Assembly (NCBI GenBank): GCA_024710535.1
Contig: JANJUO010000326.1
Span: 1-8,384 of the forward strand
Source: a bacterium
GTDB lineage: Bacteria > Bacteroidota > Ignavibacteria > Kapaibacteriales > UBA2268
DNA: 8,384 nucleotides
Direction: 5' to 3'
Positions 7,181 to 8,384 of the stretch are shown in pieces (positions within the stretch are counted from its first letter, which is position 1; the number at the start of each line of letters is the position of its first letter). Position numbers and translations under genes: made by a program. The notes below the pieces were generated by a model. It was not told the DNA's origin. It did not search any database and saw only the letters and a list, made by a program, of their open reading frames with translations.

Positions 7181-7417
7181 CTAACCTCTCTTCTCCTTTT
7201 CCTTCTCTGGAGCAAGTTCGCTTGGGTCGAGCCAAACAAGAGGGGGAATTGTAACTATAATGATATGGCGTATGTCTTGCAAATGTTTCAAAAAGTGGGT
7301 CGGGATGTAGAAATCGACCAATATCTTGGCAGTAAGTTCTTGCTCCCATAGTGATGTAGCCGTTTTCGGCTACATTTGTTTCTATATTTTTCTTATTTAT
7401 TTTGAAAGTGTTTTTCC
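7181..7417 (-). pseudogene. RHS repeat core-end relic 1 (frameshifted)
   Basis: The minus strand encodes NTFKIN...NIETNVAENGYIT followed by MGARTYCQDIGRFLHPDP, LFETFARHTPYHYSYNSP and, after a one-base slip, LVWLDPSELAPEKEKEKRG to a stop at 7181-7183. GARTYCQDIGRFLxPDP and WLDPSG are hallmarks of the RHS/YD-repeat-associated core, the last part of the shell of secreted RHS toxins before the variable toxic tip. The frame is broken by a run of five G at 7242-7246 (plus strand) where relic 2 has four. Only the extreme end of the core remains, with no preceding YD repeats and no tip. Its first bases overlap the last codons of the HicB gene (7393-7417). It ends about 70 bases before the VapB start. 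The bases are clearly less AT-rich than the cassettes around it. Confidence 0.8.
7354..7375. repeat. Perfect 9-bp hairpin inside RHS relic 1
   Basis: ATGTAGCCG and CGGCTACAT form a perfect 9-bp stem around a TTTT loop. It lies in the stretch encoding VAENGY, directly before GARTYC and 18 bases past the HicB stop. On the plus strand it is followed by a T-rich tract and could act as an intrinsic terminator there; on the minus strand no U-tract follows. Relic 2 has the same hairpin with one mismatched pair (7825-7846). Confidence 0.55.
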
Positions 7418-7572
7418 ATTAAGCAAAGTTCAATAACTTCATGAAGATTTTGCATTGCTTCATCAATTGTATAGCCATAACTTCTACAACCCTTTAATGA
7501 AGGGCAACTTACAATAAAAACATTATCCTCGTCCAATTCAACCAAAACAGGAAATGACATCAAATTACTCAT
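7393..7572 (-). CDS. HicB-family antitoxin-like protein (orphan)
   Basis: A 59-residue HicB-family protein: SFPVLVELDEDNVFIVSCP, LKGCRSYGYTIDEAMQNL and HEVIELCL follow the beta-beta-beta-alpha-beta-like pattern of the UPF0150/HicB fold in full. The start at 7572 is preferred over an ATG seven codons upstream because AAGGAG (7579-7584) stands 6 bases before it. There is no DNA-binding C-terminal domain and no adjacent HicA toxin. The last codons (MEKHFQNK) fall inside the sequence shared with the RHS relics, where the same bases are read in another frame, so the natural C-terminus may have been replaced by recombination. An RHS relic also lies upstream, so the gene is sandwiched between two. 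Confidence 0.82.
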   Translation of the reverse strand: MSNLMSFPVLVELDEDNVFIVSCPSLKGCRSYGYTIDEAMQNLHEVIELCLMEKHFQNK

Positions 7573-7578
7573 TACGAA

Positions 7579-7584
7579 CTCCTT
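7579..7584 (-). promoter_or_regulatory. Shine-Dalgarno deciding the HicB start
   Basis: AAGGAG on the minus strand, 6 bases before the ATG at 7572. It excludes the upstream ATG at 7593 as the main start, since that codon lies before the ribosome binding site. Confidence 0.6.
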
Positions 7585-7619
7585 AATTAACATAATTATT
7601 CATTCAAACGAATTCAAAT

Positions 7620-7627
7620 CAAAATTA
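7620..7627 (-). promoter_or_regulatory. Possible -7 box for the HicB cassette
   Basis: TAATTTTG on the minus strand matches TAnnTTTG exactly, about 47 bases before the HicB start. The upstream TTTG is 22 bases away, slightly longer than the 19-20 seen at the two better promoters of this window. Confidence 0.35.
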
Positions 7628-7667
7628 TTTATAATCAAGTTCAAAAAGTCAAAATTTTGTGTTCATA

Positions 7668-7892
7668 TTAATTTTTTTCTGATGCCAGTCCGCTTGGATC
7701 GAGCCAAACAAGAGGGGAATTGAAACTATAGTGGTAGGGCGTATGCCTTGCAAATGCTTCAAAGAGTGGGTCGGGCTGAAGAAAGCGACCAATGTCTTGG
7801 CAGTAAGTTCTTGCTCCCATAGAGATGTAGCCGTTTTCGGCAACATTTGTTTCTATATTTCTATTGTTTATTTTGAAAGTGTTTCTCCTATT
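7668..7892 (-). pseudogene. RHS repeat core-end relic 2 (in frame)
   Basis: An uninterrupted minus-strand frame between two stops reads NTFKINN, NIETNVAENGYIS, MGARTYCQDIGRFLQPDP, LFEAFARHTPYHYSFNSP and LVWLDPSGLASEKN. It is the same RHS core-end segment as relic 1, with a few substitutions, and keeps the consensus WLDPSG. Homology to relic 1 spans about 7668-7888. If translated from the internal ATG at 7820 it would be a 50-residue peptide, but no Shine-Dalgarno, YD repeats or toxic tip exist, so a displaced fragment is more likely than a gene. It is the first element of the RHS/TA mosaic in transcription order; a parental RHS gene, if any, would be beyond the right edge or elsewhere in the genome. 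Confidence 0.75.
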
Positions 7893-7946
7893 TTAAGTAA
7901 AAATCAATTGCAAATATATGTTTTTCTTATGGAATTATAAAAAAAT

Positions 7947-7956
7947 CAACTGGTTT
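7947..7956. repeat. Inverted copy of the 21-bp repeat core
   Basis: CAACTGGTTT here is the exact reverse complement of AAACCAGTTG in the third unit of the tandem array (8025-8034). It lies 27 bases before the first full unit and could pair with array units in single-stranded DNA or RNA, or mark an inverted binding site. Confidence 0.45.
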
Positions 7957-7982
7957 GACCTTTCCAGAAATCTTTTTGATGT

Positions 7983-8123
7983 AAATCGGTTGCTTTTCAT
8001 CGTAAACCGGTTGCTTTTTAACACAAACCAGTTGCTTTTTTGCTTAGACCAGTTGCTTTTTTCATTAGACCGGTTGCTTTTCAACATAAACCGATTGCTT
8101 TTTGATGTAAACCGATTGCTTTT
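7983..8123. repeat. Tandem array of seven 21-bp units
   Basis: Seven units begin at 7983, 8004, 8025, 8046, 8067, 8088 and 8109, exactly 21 bases apart. Each has a conserved core, on the plus strand ARACC(G/A)(G/A)TTGCTTTT with the first unit AAATCGGTTGCTTTT, and a roughly 6-base spacer that differs between units (CATCGT, TAACAC, TTGCTT, TTCATT, CAACAT, TGATGT). Core differences are nearly all transitions at three positions. A degenerate extra unit may precede the first (about 7966-7982), and its spacer TGATGT equals the sixth. Because 21 is a multiple of three, both strands stay open (plus strand NRLLFxx heptads), but no start signal supports coding. Two helical turns per unit would place all cores on one face of the DNA, as in iterons or operator arrays. 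Confidence 0.85.
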
Positions 8124-8140
8124 CTATTCATTTTCCTACT

Positions 8141-8182
8141 CTCCATTCATTTCCCCCAACTTTTGCGGGCTGGGGGAAGGAG
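8141..8182. repeat. GC-rich hairpin next to the 21-bp array
   Basis: TTCCCCCA (8151-8158) pairs perfectly with TGGGGGAA (8171-8178); an outer CTCC/GGAG pair (8141-8144 with 8179-8182) extends it across an internal loop. The loop is TTTTGCGG-like. No continuous T tract follows directly on either strand, so a plain intrinsic terminator is not convincing. It stands out by G/C content in this AT-rich stretch. Confidence 0.45.
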
Positions 8183-8384
8183 TTCGGCAATTTTAAAATC
8201 TTTTTAAAATCAAGTAAGTATTTGGTTTAACTGACAATGATTTATTTATATAAAGTCTATTATATATTTACACATAAATTGCATAGATTTTTACATACTT
8301 CATTATCTTTTGTAAATTGGGAAAACATTTGCCAAAACAATTTAATTCTTTCCGTCATAGAAATTACATATCTATTGTGTGTTA
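8183..8384. other. Right-end AT-rich stretch without a convincing gene
   Basis: Together with the repeat region this makes about 490 bases (7893-8384) without a supported gene. The only open frame of note is a 32-codon minus-strand frame (8260-8358) beginning MTERIKLFWQMF and containing CKNLCNLC. It has no Shine-Dalgarno and its upstream region is cut by the window edge, so I do not call it a gene. Confidence 0.4.

Noticed and set aside
7119..7349. 76-residue protein beginning MGARTYC
   Set aside because: After NSP it continues in the wrong frame because of the G-run slip; the RHS frame ends at 7181. It is a broken relic, not a gene.
7649..7846. 65-codon minus-strand frame across relic 2
   Set aside because: It is an out-of-frame reading of the RHS core end; the homologous frame is the one reading GARTYCQDIGRF.
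7731..7940. Plus-strand frame containing LAVSSCSH
   Set aside because: Antisense of RHS relic 2; the lipobox-like string comes from the GARTYC codons and no hydrophobic leader precedes it.
7983..8123. CRISPR array
   Set aside because: Spacers are about 6 bases and the period is 21; no cas genes are present.
7918..8196. Plus-strand 92-codon frame with NRLLFxx heptad repeats
   Set aside because: The frame is open only because the DNA repeat is 21 bases long; the minus strand is open across the array too. No ribosome binding site or promoter fits.

Overview
The window is AT-rich and looks like a chromosomal segment from a Bacteroidota-like (FCB group) bacterium. The main evidence is promoter architecture. 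Exact matches to the Bacteroidota -7 box TAnnTTTG stand in front of the initiator tRNA (TTTG, 19 bases, TAATTTTG) and the lipoprotein gene (TTTG, 20 bases, TAAATTTG). The ordinary chromosomal genes also lack a Shine-Dalgarno sequence. The exact lineage cannot be fixed from sequence alone; Kapabacteria/Ignavibacteria-type relatives are as possible as true Bacteroidetes.

Layout. Positions 1-59 (+) hold the last codons of a gene whose tail resembles a TrkA-C/RCK_C domain. Positions 85-157 (-) are an initiator tRNA. Positions 249-4070 (+) encode a complete AddA/RecB-type helicase-nuclease with all helicase motifs and a C-terminal PD-(D/E)XK nuclease, but no AddB neighbour is visible. Convergent to it, 4250-4981 (-) encodes a conserved lipoprotein of unknown function.

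From about 5121 to 7892 the character changes to a mosaic, all on the minus strand, of toxin-antitoxin-type genes interleaved with broken pieces of the end of an RHS-repeat core (GARTYCQDIGRF ... WLDPSG). In transcription order it reads: RHS relic 2 (7892-7668), orphan HicB (7572-7393), RHS relic 1 (7417-7181, frameshifted), VapB-VapC (7108-6441), a second orphan HicB (6251-6027), an RHS tail scrap (6021-6001), a HEPN-MNT pair (5884-5154), and an RHS scrap of about 28 bp (5148-5121). The relics lie at the edges of the cassettes: one overlaps the end of a HicB gene, one starts four bases after a HicB stop codon, and one starts five bases after the MNT stop codon. No full RHS gene, RHS toxin tip or immunity gene is visible, so this looks like an RHS locus that has decayed and been filled with small defence or addiction cassettes, or one whose core-end repeats served as recombination sites.

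The right end (7893-8384) carries no convincing gene. It holds a tandem array of seven 21-bp units with a conserved core and variable spacers (7983-8123), an inverted copy of the core just before it, and a GC-rich hairpin (8141-8182).

The TA and HEPN-MNT genes are probably stress or defence modules acting independently of AddA and the lipoprotein. The genes most worth attention are the RHS/TA mosaic and the 21-bp array next to it.
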